In this document: positions 23,914 to 31,646 of the stretch, piece after piece
How positions within the stretch are numbered: the stretch's first letter is position 1
How the letters are laid out: every line of letters starts with the position of its first letter
From: an uncultured Oscillospiraceae bacterium
Lineage (GTDB): Bacteria > Bacillota > Clostridia > Oscillospirales > Oscillospiraceae
DNA: 54,125 nt
Assembly (NCBI GenBank): GCA_910588625.1
Contig: CAJUQN010000014.1
Coordinates: 1-54,125 of the forward strand
Direction of reading: 5' to 3'
Position numbers and translations under genes: made by a program
Notes under the pieces: generated by a model
Databases searched by the model: none
Told to the model about the DNA's origin: nothing
The model's input: the letters and a program-made list of their open reading frames with translations, nothing else

Positions 23914-24114
23914 ATGCCGGATTTTGAGTGCAGGCTGAAAAAATACCGCCAGCTCAAGGAGCTGACCCAGGAACAGCTGGCCCAGCAGGTGGGGGTGCGC
24001 CGGGAGACCATCATGCGGCTGGAGAAGGCCCAATACAACCCGTCCCTCAAGCTGGCGGTAGATATTTCCAGGGCGGTAGACGCTCCTATCGAGGAAATTT
24101 TCATTTTTCCGTAA
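23914..24114 (+). CDS. Small XRE-family transcriptional regulator
   Basis: 66 residues, essentially one helix-turn-helix: 'LKELTQEQLAQQVGVRRETI' then 'MRLEKAQYNPSLKLAVDISR'. It belongs to the short YgzD-like class, with 'PIEEIF' near the end. It is encoded 2 bases after the DUF3796 gene and probably regulates that operon. Confidence 0.9.
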   Translation: MPDFECRLKKYRQLKELTQEQLAQQVGVRRETIMRLEKAQYNPSLKLAVDISRAVDAPIEEIFIFP

Positions 24115-24151
24115 TTCTTTGGAGGATTTCACCCAAGTGCTCTTTTCAAGT

Positions 24152-24186
24152 CCCCTCCTTCGTGGTATGATATCACAAAGGAGGGG
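24152..24186 (+). promoter_or_regulatory. Inverted repeat covering the ribosome site of the DUF5655 gene
   Basis: CCCCTCCTT (24152-24160) is the exact complement of AAGGAGGGG (24178-24186), the ribosome site of the gene at 24194. The inner bases GTG.TAT.ATA.CAC extend the stem. In RNA this would hide the ribosome site. Alternatively, TATGAT at 24166-24171 is a -10 box and the repeat is a DNA operator. Confidence 0.5.
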
Positions 24187-24193
24187 GACTGCC

Positions 24194-24592
24194 ATGAACG
24201 TACCGGAGCACTACGAGAGCGACGTCCTGTTCTTTTTCGACGGCAGGCCGGAGCGGCTGGCGCTGTATCAGGCGTTTTTTGAGAAGCTGGACAAGGCGTT
24301 CCCGGAGGCGTCCGTCAAGGTTCAGAAGAGCCAGATCAGCTTTTACGGGGCGCACCTGTTCGCGATGGCGTCTCTCCCGAAGCGGAAGAAGGACCCCGGC
24401 ATCGTCGTCACCTTCGGCCTGGGCCGCCGGGAGCCGTCGCCGCGCATCGGCGCGGCGGTGGAGCCCTATCCCAACCGATGGACCCATCATGTAACAGTGA
24501 CCCGTGACGAGGAAATAGACGGGGAGCTCCTGGGCTGGCTGAGAGAGGCCTGGGCGTTCAACCAGGGAAAGGGAAGGAGGAGCGCGCCATGA
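24194..24592 (+). CDS. DUF5655 family protein
   Basis: 132 residues from the ATG at 24194 with AAGGAGGGG before it. The pattern 'VKVQKSQISFYGAHLFAMASLP' followed by 'IVVTFGL' and 'WTHHVTV' fits DUF5655, a small alpha/beta domain of unknown role, sometimes likened to transport or nucleic-acid-binding proteins. It is the first gene of an operon with the LytTR regulator and the GHKL kinase (ATGA overlap at 24589). What it does for that signalling pair is unclear. Confidence 0.7.
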   Translation: MNVPEHYESDVLFFFDGRPERLALYQAFFEKLDKAFPEASVKVQKSQISFYGAHLFAMASLPKRKKDPGIVVTFGLGRREPSPRIGAAVEPYPNRWTHHVTVTRDEEIDGELLGWLREAWAFNQGKGRRSAP

Positions 24593-25299
24593 TACGCATT
24601 GCCATCGCTGAGGACGATCCCCAGTGCTTTGCCCAGCTGGAGCAGTTCATCGGCGACTACGGCCGGGAGACGGGCCGGGCCTTCCAAATCACCCACTACG
24701 ACAACGGTGAGGACCTGGTGGAGCGCTACAAGCCGGAGTTCGACCTGATTTTGATGGACGTGGAAATGCCTTTTATGGACGGCATGACGGCGGCGGGCTA
24801 CGTCCGGGAGAAGGACCCGGAGGTGGTCATCGTCTTTGTCACCAACCTGGCCCAGTACGCCATCCAGGGCTATTCGGTGAACGCGCTGGACTATGTTCTC
24901 AAACCGTTGAATTATTTTTCCTTTTCCCAGCGCTTGGGCCGGGCGTTGCAATATGTGAAGAAAAAAGATGACGCCTGCCTCACCGTGGCGGTGAAGGGGG
25001 GCGCCATCAAGCTGGAGGTGGACAGCATTTACTACATCGAGCGCCTGGGCCGTCAGCTGATGTTCCACACCCGGTCGGGCATCCACGCCTCCACCTCCAC
25101 CCTTCAGCAGGTGGAGGAGGCCTTGGAGGGCAAGGGCTTTGCCCGGTGCAACAAAGGCTATCTGGTGAACCTGGAGCACGTAGACGGCATCCAGGACGGC
25201 TGTGCCGTGGTCCGGGGGGATAAGCTCCTCATGAGCCGGGGCCGAAAGGGGCCGTTCCTGGAGGCCCTCACCGACTGCGTGGGAGGTGTGGGCCCGTGA
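24589..25299 (+). CDS. LytTR-family response regulator (AgrA-like)
   Basis: 236 residues. The receiver domain (~1-120) has 'AEDD' acidic residues, the phospho-acceptor Asp in 'LILMDVEMPFMDG', and Lys in 'YVLKPL'. The LytTR DNA-binding domain (~135-230) has 'YYIERLGRQLMFHT', 'FARCNKGYLVNL' and 'LLMSRGRKGPFLEAL'. Such regulators bind paired ~9-base direct repeats and often run peptide-sensing circuits. It overlaps both neighbours (ATGA, GTGA), so the three proteins are coupled. Confidence 0.94.
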   Translation: MIRIAIAEDDPQCFAQLEQFIGDYGRETGRAFQITHYDNGEDLVERYKPEFDLILMDVEMPFMDGMTAAGYVREKDPEVVIVFVTNLAQYAIQGYSVNALDYVLKPLNYFSFSQRLGRALQYVKKKDDACLTVAVKGGAIKLEVDSIYYIERLGRQLMFHTRSGIHASTSTLQQVEEALEGKGFARCNKGYLVNLEHVDGIQDGCAVVRGDKLLMSRGRKGPFLEALTDCVGGVGP

Positions 25300-26627
25300 A
25301 TGCGGTCTATTTGTCCGACATTCCCCGGGTTATCACGGCGTTGGCGGAATGGTGCGCCTGTGTGCTGTGTGTGGTCAGGCGCCCCCGGCGGTTCCACGGG
25401 CCGAGGCTATGGGGCTTCCTGGGGGCGGGACTGGCCGTCCAGTGCACCTTTCTGGTGCTGACGGACGCCCGGCATATCTTTTTGTGGCTGCCTTGCATGA
25501 TGATTGCGGTGGCGCTGATGTTCGCGCTCATTGCCCTGTGCTGTGATATGCCGCTGACCAGCGTGGGCTATTGTACGGTGCGGGCCTTTCTCGTGGCGGA
25601 GTTCGCGGCCTCTCTGGAGTGGCAGCTCTATTCTTATACCCTGTATACTCTAGGCTGGCAGGAGGAGGGGCTGAAAAAAGGGCTGCTGTCCTGCGCCATG
25701 CTGGCCGTGGTATACGCGGCGGTGTTTTTCGGAATCTACCGCTTGGAGAGCCGACGGGAGGACCCCCGTGCCGCCATGAACTTCCAGCTCAAGGAACTGG
25801 GGAGCCCCATTCTCATCGTTGTGGCCTGCTTTTTCCTCAGCAACCTCAGCTTTATCTATACCGACACCCCCTTCACCAGCCCCATCCTGACAGAAATCTA
25901 TAACATCAGAACCCTGGTGGACATGGCGGGGCTGGCCATGTTGTACGCCTACCATGTCCAGCGGTGCGAGCTGTTTATGCAGCGGGAGCTGGACTCCATC
26001 CAGAACGTTTTGCAGAACCAGTATATCCAATACCGCCAGTCCCGGGAGAGCATCGACGTCATCAACCACAAATACCACGATCTGAAGCATCAGATCGCCG
26101 TGCTCCGGGCGGAGCCGGACGCGGACAAGCGCTCTGCCTACCTGGATGGGATGGAGGAGGAGATCCGGGACTACGAGGCCCAGAACAAGACGGGAAACTC
26201 CGTGTTGGACACGGTGCTGACAGGTAAAAGTATGTACTGCGTCCGCCACGGTATCGAACTGACCTGTGTGGCCGACGGGGCCAAGCTGGCGTTTATGGAC
26301 GTTATGGATATCTGCACCATCTTCGGCAACCTGCTGGACAACGCCATCGAGTGCGAATTGGGTATTCAGGACAAGAAAAAGCGGCTGATTCACCTGGCAG
26401 TGTACACAAAAAAGGACTTTCTGGTCATCCAATGCGAGAATTACTGCCCCGACCATCTGGAATTCCAGGACGGCCTGCCTGTGACCACCAAGAAGGACAA
26501 AGCCTATCACGGCTACGGCATCAAGTCCATCCGCCTCACCGCCGACAAATACGGTGGCACGGTGACCATCCACACACGGGATGAGTGGTTTGAGATCAAC
26601 ACCCTCATCCCTTTGCGGGCCGGATAA
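25296..26627 (+). CDS. GHKL sensor histidine kinase (AgrC-like)
   Basis: 443 residues, starting at GTG in a GTGA overlap with the regulator. The N-terminal ~215 residues hold about six membrane helices, as in peptide-sensing AgrC-type kinases. The cytoplasmic part has a coiled coil, the phospho-accepting His in 'HKYHDLKHQI', the N-box 'GNLLDNAIEC' and the G-box 'HGYGIKS', a compact GHKL ATPase. It should phosphorylate the LytTR regulator upstream. No AgrB/AgrD genes are seen, but a 34-codon gene follows 140 bases on. Confidence 0.93.
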   Translation: MNAVYLSDIPRVITALAEWCACVLCVVRRPRRFHGPRLWGFLGAGLAVQCTFLVLTDARHIFLWLPCMMIAVALMFALIALCCDMPLTSVGYCTVRAFLVAEFAASLEWQLYSYTLYTLGWQEEGLKKGLLSCAMLAVVYAAVFFGIYRLESRREDPRAAMNFQLKELGSPILIVVACFFLSNLSFIYTDTPFTSPILTEIYNIRTLVDMAGLAMLYAYHVQRCELFMQRELDSIQNVLQNQYIQYRQSRESIDVINHKYHDLKHQIAVLRAEPDADKRSAYLDGMEEEIRDYEAQNKTGNSVLDTVLTGKSMYCVRHGIELTCVADGAKLAFMDVMDICTIFGNLLDNAIECELGIQDKKKRLIHLAVYTKKDFLVIQCENYCPDHLEFQDGLPVTTKKDKAYHGYGIKSIRLTADKYGGTVTIHTRDEWFEINTLIPLRAG

Positions 26628-26767
26628 CAGGCGCTCCGCTCCCTGGCCAGTCGGGGGAGCGGGGCGAAATTTTCATAAAATTTCTGTCATCGTTGCACTG
26701 CGTTGTGCATATACTGGCTTGTATGGGCCAAAACATGGCCGAGCAAACAGACAAAGGAGCGATTCGT

Positions 26768-26872
26768 ATGACAGAAAAACGCGGGACTGTGCGGAGCACC
26801 GAACCCCAGCCCCAGGACGTGGACGACCTGATCTTTCTGGGACAGAGTGGCCAACAGGTCAGCCAGCGCTAG
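26768..26872 (+). CDS. 34-aa peptide gene downstream of the agr-type pair
   Basis: The ATG at 26768 has an AAAGGAG site 9-10 bases before it; 34 codons end at TAG, and a strong terminator follows 17 bases later. The peptide is polar ('MTEKRGTVRSTEPQPQDVDD', then 'LIFLGQSGQQVSQR'), with no signal peptide or Cys. A TATACT box with no matching -35 lies upstream, over an inverted repeat TGCAC-N6-GTGCA. Good ribosome site, own terminator and position suggest a real small gene, possibly controlled by the LytTR regulator. No family is recognised. Confidence 0.5.
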   Translation: MTEKRGTVRSTEPQPQDVDDLIFLGQSGQQVSQR

Positions 26873-26888
26873 GCCGCCGAGCCCCCGC

Positions 26889-26912
26889 CACCGCGGGGCC
26901 GCGGTGTTTTTT
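26889..26912 (+). terminator. Terminator after the 34-aa gene
   Basis: CACCGCG, loop GGGC, CGCGGTG, then TTTTTT. Confidence 0.88.
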
Positions 26913-26923
26913 GGTTTTCACCC

Positions 26924-26952
26924 TTTACATTTGCCTCCGCATTCTATATAAT
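26924..26952 (+). promoter_or_regulatory. prfB promoter
   Basis: TTTACA, a 17-base spacer, then TATAAT, 45 bases before the ATG of prfB. Confidence 0.75.
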
Positions 26953-26996
26953 TATACGGAAAATAACGGCAAGCGCCGCGGAAGGATGAAAAAGTA

Positions 26997-28118
26997 ATGC
27001 TTCAATTTGACGAATACCGGGTGAAGCTCAACAATTTGAAGCCCGACCTGGACAAGCTGGGCGAGGCCCTGGGGCTGGAGGCCGCCGCGCGGGAGTTGGA
27101 CGAGCTCCACGCCCAGTCCGCTGCTGACGGCTTCTGGGACAATGTGGAGAAGGCCCGGAAGATCCAGCAGCGCATTAGTAACCTGGAGGACAAGATCAAC
27201 GCCCAGGCCAAGCGGGAATCCTCCTGGAACGACCTGATGACCCTGTGTGAGATGGGCAACGAGGAGGAGGACGAGTCCCTTATTCCCGAGGTGGAGAACG
27301 GCTATGACGCCCTTATCCAGGAGATGGAGACCGCCCGTTTGTCCACGCTGCTGTCTGGAGAGTACGACAACTCCACCGCCATTGTCTCTCTCCAGGCCGG
27401 GGCGGGGGGTACCGAGGCCCAGGATTGGGCCCAAATGCTCTACCGGATGTATACCCGCTGGGCAGAGCGCCACGGCTTCTCCTATTCCGTGCTGGACTAC
27501 CAGGACGGCGACGAGGCGGGTATCAAGTCCGCCGCCATCCGCATCGAGGGGGAGAACGCCTACGGTTACCTCAAGAGCGAGCACGGCGTCCACCGTCTGG
27601 TGCGCATCTCGCCCTTTGATGCCAACGCCCGGCGACAAACTTCTTTTGCCGCCGTGGAGGTCATGCCTGAGCTGGACGACAGCGTGGAGGTAGAGATCCG
27701 GGACGAGGACATCACCCGTCAGGTTTACCGTTCCTCCGGCGCGGGCGGCCAGCACATTAATAAGACCTCCTCCGCCGTCCGGCTCATCCATAATCCCACT
27801 GGCATCGTGGTGTCCTGCCAGACGGAGCGCTCCCAGTTCCAGAATGAGGAGACCTGTATGCGGATGCTGCGCTCCAAGCTGATGCAGATTAAGGAGCAGG
27901 AGCACTTGGACAAAATTTCCGATATCAAGGGTGTGCAGCTTAAAATCGAATGGGGCAGTCAGATTCGCTCCTACGTGTTCATGCCCTATCAGCTGGTGAA
28001 GGACAACCGCACCGCCTTCGAAACCTCCAACGTCAACGGCGTCATGGACGGTGACCTGGACGGGTTTATCAACGCCTATCTCACCGCTGCCGCCACGGAC
28101 AGCTGGGCTGTAAAATAA
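26997..28118 (+). CDS. prfB: Peptide chain release factor 2
   Basis: 373 residues. RF2 ends translation at UGA and UAA. The stop-codon-reading 'SPF' motif lies in 'VRISPFDANARRQTSF', and the 'GGQ' that triggers peptide release in 'GAGGQHINKT'. In many bacteria prfB has an in-frame UGA near codon 25 and a programmed +1 frameshift for self-control. Here the frame is continuous from the ATG through that region ('NNLKPDLDKLGEAL'), so this control is absent. The gene is alone between its own promoter and terminator. Confidence 0.97.
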   Translation: MLQFDEYRVKLNNLKPDLDKLGEALGLEAAARELDELHAQSAADGFWDNVEKARKIQQRISNLEDKINAQAKRESSWNDLMTLCEMGNEEEDESLIPEVENGYDALIQEMETARLSTLLSGEYDNSTAIVSLQAGAGGTEAQDWAQMLYRMYTRWAERHGFSYSVLDYQDGDEAGIKSAAIRIEGENAYGYLKSEHGVHRLVRISPFDANARRQTSFAAVEVMPELDDSVEVEIRDEDITRQVYRSSGAGGQHINKTSSAVRLIHNPTGIVVSCQTERSQFQNEETCMRMLRSKLMQIKEQEHLDKISDIKGVQLKIEWGSQIRSYVFMPYQLVKDNRTAFETSNVNGVMDGDLDGFINAYLTAAATDSWAVK

Positions 28119-28122
28119 TTGG

Positions 28123-28158
28123 AACGGGCTCCGGTCACAGAACTGGGGCCCGTTTTCT
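28123..28158 (+). terminator. Terminator after prfB
   Basis: AACGGGC and GCCCGTT pair across a 18-base loop that itself can pair partly, followed by TTCT. Confidence 0.75.
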
Positions 28159-28204
28159 GTCGAAAAAATTTTAAGAGAATTTTGGATAAAGTGCGCAAAT
28201 ATGG

Positions 28205-28233
28205 TTGAAAAAATGGCGGAAAGTTTGTATAAT
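28205..28233 (+). promoter_or_regulatory. Promoter of the 5'-nucleotidase gene
   Basis: TTGAAA, a 17-base spacer, then TATAAT. The leader to the ATG at 28306 is about 65 bases. Confidence 0.8.
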
Positions 28234-28305
28234 AACAGGTACATCCGGTCAGCCTGTTGGAAGAAGGGTGGATCGGATGAAAGAAAAGAAGGGAAAGGTG
28301 AACAA

Positions 28306-30318
28306 ATGAAAGCAAAGAGCAAGCTCCTGGCGCTGATGCTGGCTCTGGTCATGGTGTTCGGCCTGATGGTCCCCGCGTTCGCGGCGGACGACGAGAAGGC
28401 TGATACAGACGCCAAGCCGGAGGTCACGGAGAGCGCCGAGCCCACGGAGAGCGAATCCGCCAAACCGGAGGAGTCCGCTAAGCCGGAGGAGGCCCAGAAA
28501 ATCGTCATCCTGCACACTAACGATGTCCACTGCGGCATCGACCAGGTGAAGAAGGACGACAAGGTCACCAACATCGGCTACGCGGGTCTGGCAGCCTACA
28601 AGGCCGAGATGGAGGCCGAGTACGGCGCAGACAACGTCACCCTCATCGACGCGGGCGACGCCATCCAGGGCGAGACCATCGGCAACTTGACCGACGGCGA
28701 GTACATCGTCAGGATCATGAACGAGGTGGGCTATGACCTGGCCATCCCCGGCAACCATGAGTTCGACTTCCAGGTCCCCAACTTCCTGAAGCTGGCCAAG
28801 GAGACCGCCAAGTACGACTACCTGTGCTGCAACTTCATGGACCTGACCACCAACAAGCCCGCTTTTGACAGCTACAAGGTGGTCAGCTATGGCGATGTGA
28901 AGGTCGGCTATGTGGGCATCTCCACCCCCGAAACCTTCACCTCCTCCACCCCCACCTATTTCCAGGATGGAAACGGCAAATTCATCTACAGCTTTTCCGA
29001 GGGTGACGGCAAACAGCTTTACACTGCGGTGCAGACCGCAGTAGACGCTGCCCGGGCCGACGGCGCGGACTATGTGGTGGCCATTGCCCATCTGGGCATC
29101 GAGGTTCCCACCTCTCCCTACAGCTCCACCAGCGTCATCGCCAACACCACCGGCATTGATGTGCTGATTGACGGCCACTCCCATTCCGTGGTCCCCGGTG
29201 ACACCAAGGCCAATAAGGATGGCAAGGACGTCATCGTCAACCAGACCGGTACCAAGCTGGCCAACATCGGCAAGATCGTCATTGACGCCGAAACCGGCAA
29301 GATCACCGCGGAGCTGGTCGGCGGCTATGACCAGCAGGATGAGAGCATCGGCTCTTTCATCCAGAGCATGAAGGATGAGTTTGAGGAGCTGCTGTCCGAG
29401 CCCATCGGCAAGACCGAGGCGGCGCTGGGCGGTTCCGTGGCATCTGACAAGACGCCCCGTCTGGTCCGCAGCCAGGAAACCAACACCGGCGACCTGGTGG
29501 CCGACGCCTTCCGCGTGATGATGGGCACTGATGTGGCCTTCATGAATGGCGGCGGCATTCGCGCTGACATCCCTGTGGGCGAGGTCACCTACGGCGACAT
29601 TGTGAATATCCTGCCCTTCTCCAACACCGTGTGCACCATGGAGGTCACCGGTCAGGTCCTTCTGGACGCGCTGGAGTGGAGCGCTAAGGACGCCCCCAGC
29701 GAGAACGGCGGTTTCCTCCAGGTATCCGGCCTCAGCTACACCATTGACACCGCTGTTGAGTCCACCGTCACCCAGGACGACCACGGCCTGTTCACCGGCG
29801 TGGCCGGTGCGCGCCGGGTCAAGGACGTGAAGGTGGGCGATGAGGACATTGACCCCGACAAGACCTATACCCTGGCGGGCCACAACTATATGCTGAAAAA
29901 CTGCGGCGACGGCTTCAATATGTTCGCGGACGGCAAGCTCATTAAGGACGAGGTCATGATGCAGAGCCAGACTCTGATTGACTACATCAAGGAAGAGCTG
30001 AATGGCACGATCCCCGCCTCCTATGCCGAGCCCGCTGGCCGCATCGCCGTCAAGGCGGCTGAGGAGCCCGCTCCTGAGCCGGAGCCCGAACCCACTCCGG
30101 AGCCCGAGCCCACTCCCGCGCCCCAGCCTGAACCCACTCCCGCGCCCCAGCCCGAGGGTACTTACACCGTGGTCCGCGGCGACTCTCTGTGGAGCATTGC
30201 CAAGAAGCAGTACGGCAGCGGTTCTAAGTGGTCCGTTATCTACGAGGCCAACAAGGGCGCCATCAAGAACGCCAACCAGATCTGGCCCGGCCAGGTCATT
30301 GTGATCCCCGCGGCGTAA
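28306..30318 (+). CDS. Secreted 5'-nucleotidase with C-terminal LysM domain
   Basis: 670 residues from the ATG at 28306, preceded by AAAGGTG. A signal peptide ends near 'VPAFAA'. The metallophosphatase domain has 'HTNDVHCG', 'DAGDAIQGE', 'GNHEFD' and 'GHSHS', all metal ligands. The C-terminal substrate domain has 'NTGDLVADAF' and 'GGGIRADIP'. A Pro/Glu repeat linker leads to one LysM domain (~620-668, 'YTVVRGDSLWSIAKKQYG'), which binds peptidoglycan. It should sit in the cell wall and strip phosphate from external nucleotides for salvage. The LysM tail replaces the sortase or SLH anchors used by other surface nucleotidases. Confidence 0.94.
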   Translation: MKAKSKLLALMLALVMVFGLMVPAFAADDEKADTDAKPEVTESAEPTESESAKPEESAKPEEAQKIVILHTNDVHCGIDQVKKDDKVTNIGYAGLAAYKAEMEAEYGADNVTLIDAGDAIQGETIGNLTDGEYIVRIMNEVGYDLAIPGNHEFDFQVPNFLKLAKETAKYDYLCCNFMDLTTNKPAFDSYKVVSYGDVKVGYVGISTPETFTSSTPTYFQDGNGKFIYSFSEGDGKQLYTAVQTAVDAARADGADYVVAIAHLGIEVPTSPYSSTSVIANTTGIDVLIDGHSHSVVPGDTKANKDGKDVIVNQTGTKLANIGKIVIDAETGKITAELVGGYDQQDESIGSFIQSMKDEFEELLSEPIGKTEAALGGSVASDKTPRLVRSQETNTGDLVADAFRVMMGTDVAFMNGGGIRADIPVGEVTYGDIVNILPFSNTVCTMEVTGQVLLDALEWSAKDAPSENGGFLQVSGLSYTIDTAVESTVTQDDHGLFTGVAGARRVKDVKVGDEDIDPDKTYTLAGHNYMLKNCGDGFNMFADGKLIKDEVMMQSQTLIDYIKEELNGTIPASYAEPAGRIAVKAAEEPAPEPEPEPTPEPEPTPAPQPEPTPAPQPEGTYTVVRGDSLWSIAKKQYGSGSKWSVIYEANKGAIKNANQIWPGQVIVIPAA

Positions 30319-30330
30319 GCAAAGGACATA

Positions 30331-30366
30331 AAAAGAATCCCGGCCAGCTGGCCGGGATTCTTTTTG
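30331..30366. terminator. Bidirectional terminator between nucleotidase and LCP genes
   Basis: A perfect palindrome, AAAAGAATCCCGGCCAG with its complement, giving T-runs on both strands. It serves the two convergent genes. Confidence 0.93.
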
Positions 30367-30371
30367 CTTAA

Positions 30372-31403
30372 TTATTTGGAAGGGTGCACAATATGCAATG
30401 CCTTGGCGGGGATATTCTCCTGATAAATGCCCAGGTTATTGACCGCAGCCAGCACCGACTCGTCATCCAGCTCCCAGTAGGGACTGATCCACTCACCCTC
30501 CAGGGAGCCGGTGCTTAGCGCCGTGTCCAGGTCCATGCCCACGGCTTGGGTGCCGAAATACACCATGTTGTTCAGCGGCATATCAGTCCGGACATACTGG
30601 CTGAAGGTGTTGATGAGGCCGGGGATGGCGTCCACATTTGCGGGGGTGATGGCCTGCTTGGCCAAGGCCACCAGGAAAGCCCGCTGTGTGGCGGCGCGAC
30701 CGATGTCGGCGCTGGCGTAGCAGTTCCGGCAACGCATGACGCCCACAGCTTTTTTGCCGTTGAGCAGCTGATAGCCCGCGTTAATGTGGATGTACAGGTC
30801 CTGATAAGGGTCCTCGTAATTCATATTTACCGGGACGTCAAAATACACCCCGCCGATCTGGTTCACGATGGACTCGAAAGCCTTCAGGTTCACAGACACC
30901 CAATAATCCACCGGGACGCCCAGCAGATCATGGACGGCGGCGGCAGTGGCCTCCTCTCCGCCGATGGAGTAGAGAGAGTTGATTTTTCGATACTTACCCT
31001 CGGCGTACACCACCGTATCCCGGGGGATGGAGATGAGGGAGGCGGCCTTACCCTTGGTGTCAAAGACGCCCAGCATAATGGTATCGCTGCCGCCCTGGTC
31101 GGCCACACCCAGCAGGAGGCAGGTATACACGCCCTCCCGGCGGTTAAGCACGAGAGCGTTGGGGTTGGCGTTGGGGGAGGCGGACTCCAGAGCGTCTGTG
31201 ATCTTCGGGTCAGGGGAGGCGTGGCGGTTGGGGTCGATGGTGACCTGACCCTCCACGGTAGGCTCAGGGGCGAAGATATTCAGGGCAGCGTAACCCGCCA
31301 CCACAATGAAGGAGAGAATGAACAGTACGATATATAGGCCCTTGGCTAGGCGGCGGAGGAAGGAGGGCTTTTTCTTGGCCATCCGTTTGGGTGCTTTACT
31401 CAT
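30372..31403 (-). CDS. LytR-CpsA-Psr (LCP) family cell-wall ligase
   Basis: 343 residues. A short basic cytoplasmic start is followed by one membrane helix (~22-44), a linker, and the extracellular LCP domain (~90-290). The LCP marks are 'LLLGVADQGGSDTIMLGVFD', 'SIPRDTVVY', 'YRKINSLYSIGG' and 'RCRN...DIGRAATQ', with the Arg and Asp residues that hold the polyprenyl-pyrophosphate substrate. LCP enzymes attach teichoic acids or glycopolymers to peptidoglycan. The C-terminal ~50 residues extend beyond the core. The gene is alone and ends at the shared terminator. Confidence 0.93.
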   Translation of the reverse strand: MSKAPKRMAKKKPSFLRRLAKGLYIVLFILSFIVVAGYAALNIFAPEPTVEGQVTIDPNRHASPDPKITDALESASPNANPNALVLNRREGVYTCLLLGVADQGGSDTIMLGVFDTKGKAASLISIPRDTVVYAEGKYRKINSLYSIGGEEATAAAVHDLLGVPVDYWVSVNLKAFESIVNQIGGVYFDVPVNMNYEDPYQDLYIHINAGYQLLNGKKAVGVMRCRNCYASADIGRAATQRAFLVALAKQAITPANVDAIPGLINTFSQYVRTDMPLNNMVYFGTQAVGMDLDTALSTGSLEGEWISPYWELDDESVLAAVNNLGIYQENIPAKALHIVHPSK

Positions 31404-31549
31404 GGAAGCGGCATCCTTTCAAAAAGGGGATTGTCGAATGTCCCCGCATTATGTCAACTGTATAGCGTTCCTTAGTATAACCGACCCGGCTGGAAAAAAC
31501 AAGGGGGAGCAGGTTAAGAATTGGTAAATAAATTGCAAGAAATCCGTCC

Positions 31550-31578
31550 TTGACATTGTGCGCTGTGACCGTTACAAT
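31550..31578 (+). promoter_or_regulatory. Promoter of the NitT/TauT-type ABC operon
   Basis: Consensus TTGACA, a 17-base spacer, then TACAAT, about 65 bases before the ATG at 31647. No riboswitch is visible in the short leader. Confidence 0.8.
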
Positions 31579-31646
31579 CAAAACTGTAGCATTTCATACC
31601 ATTTGAGTGGGAAATTTCCCGCCCGTCCAAGAAAGGAACGTTGACC

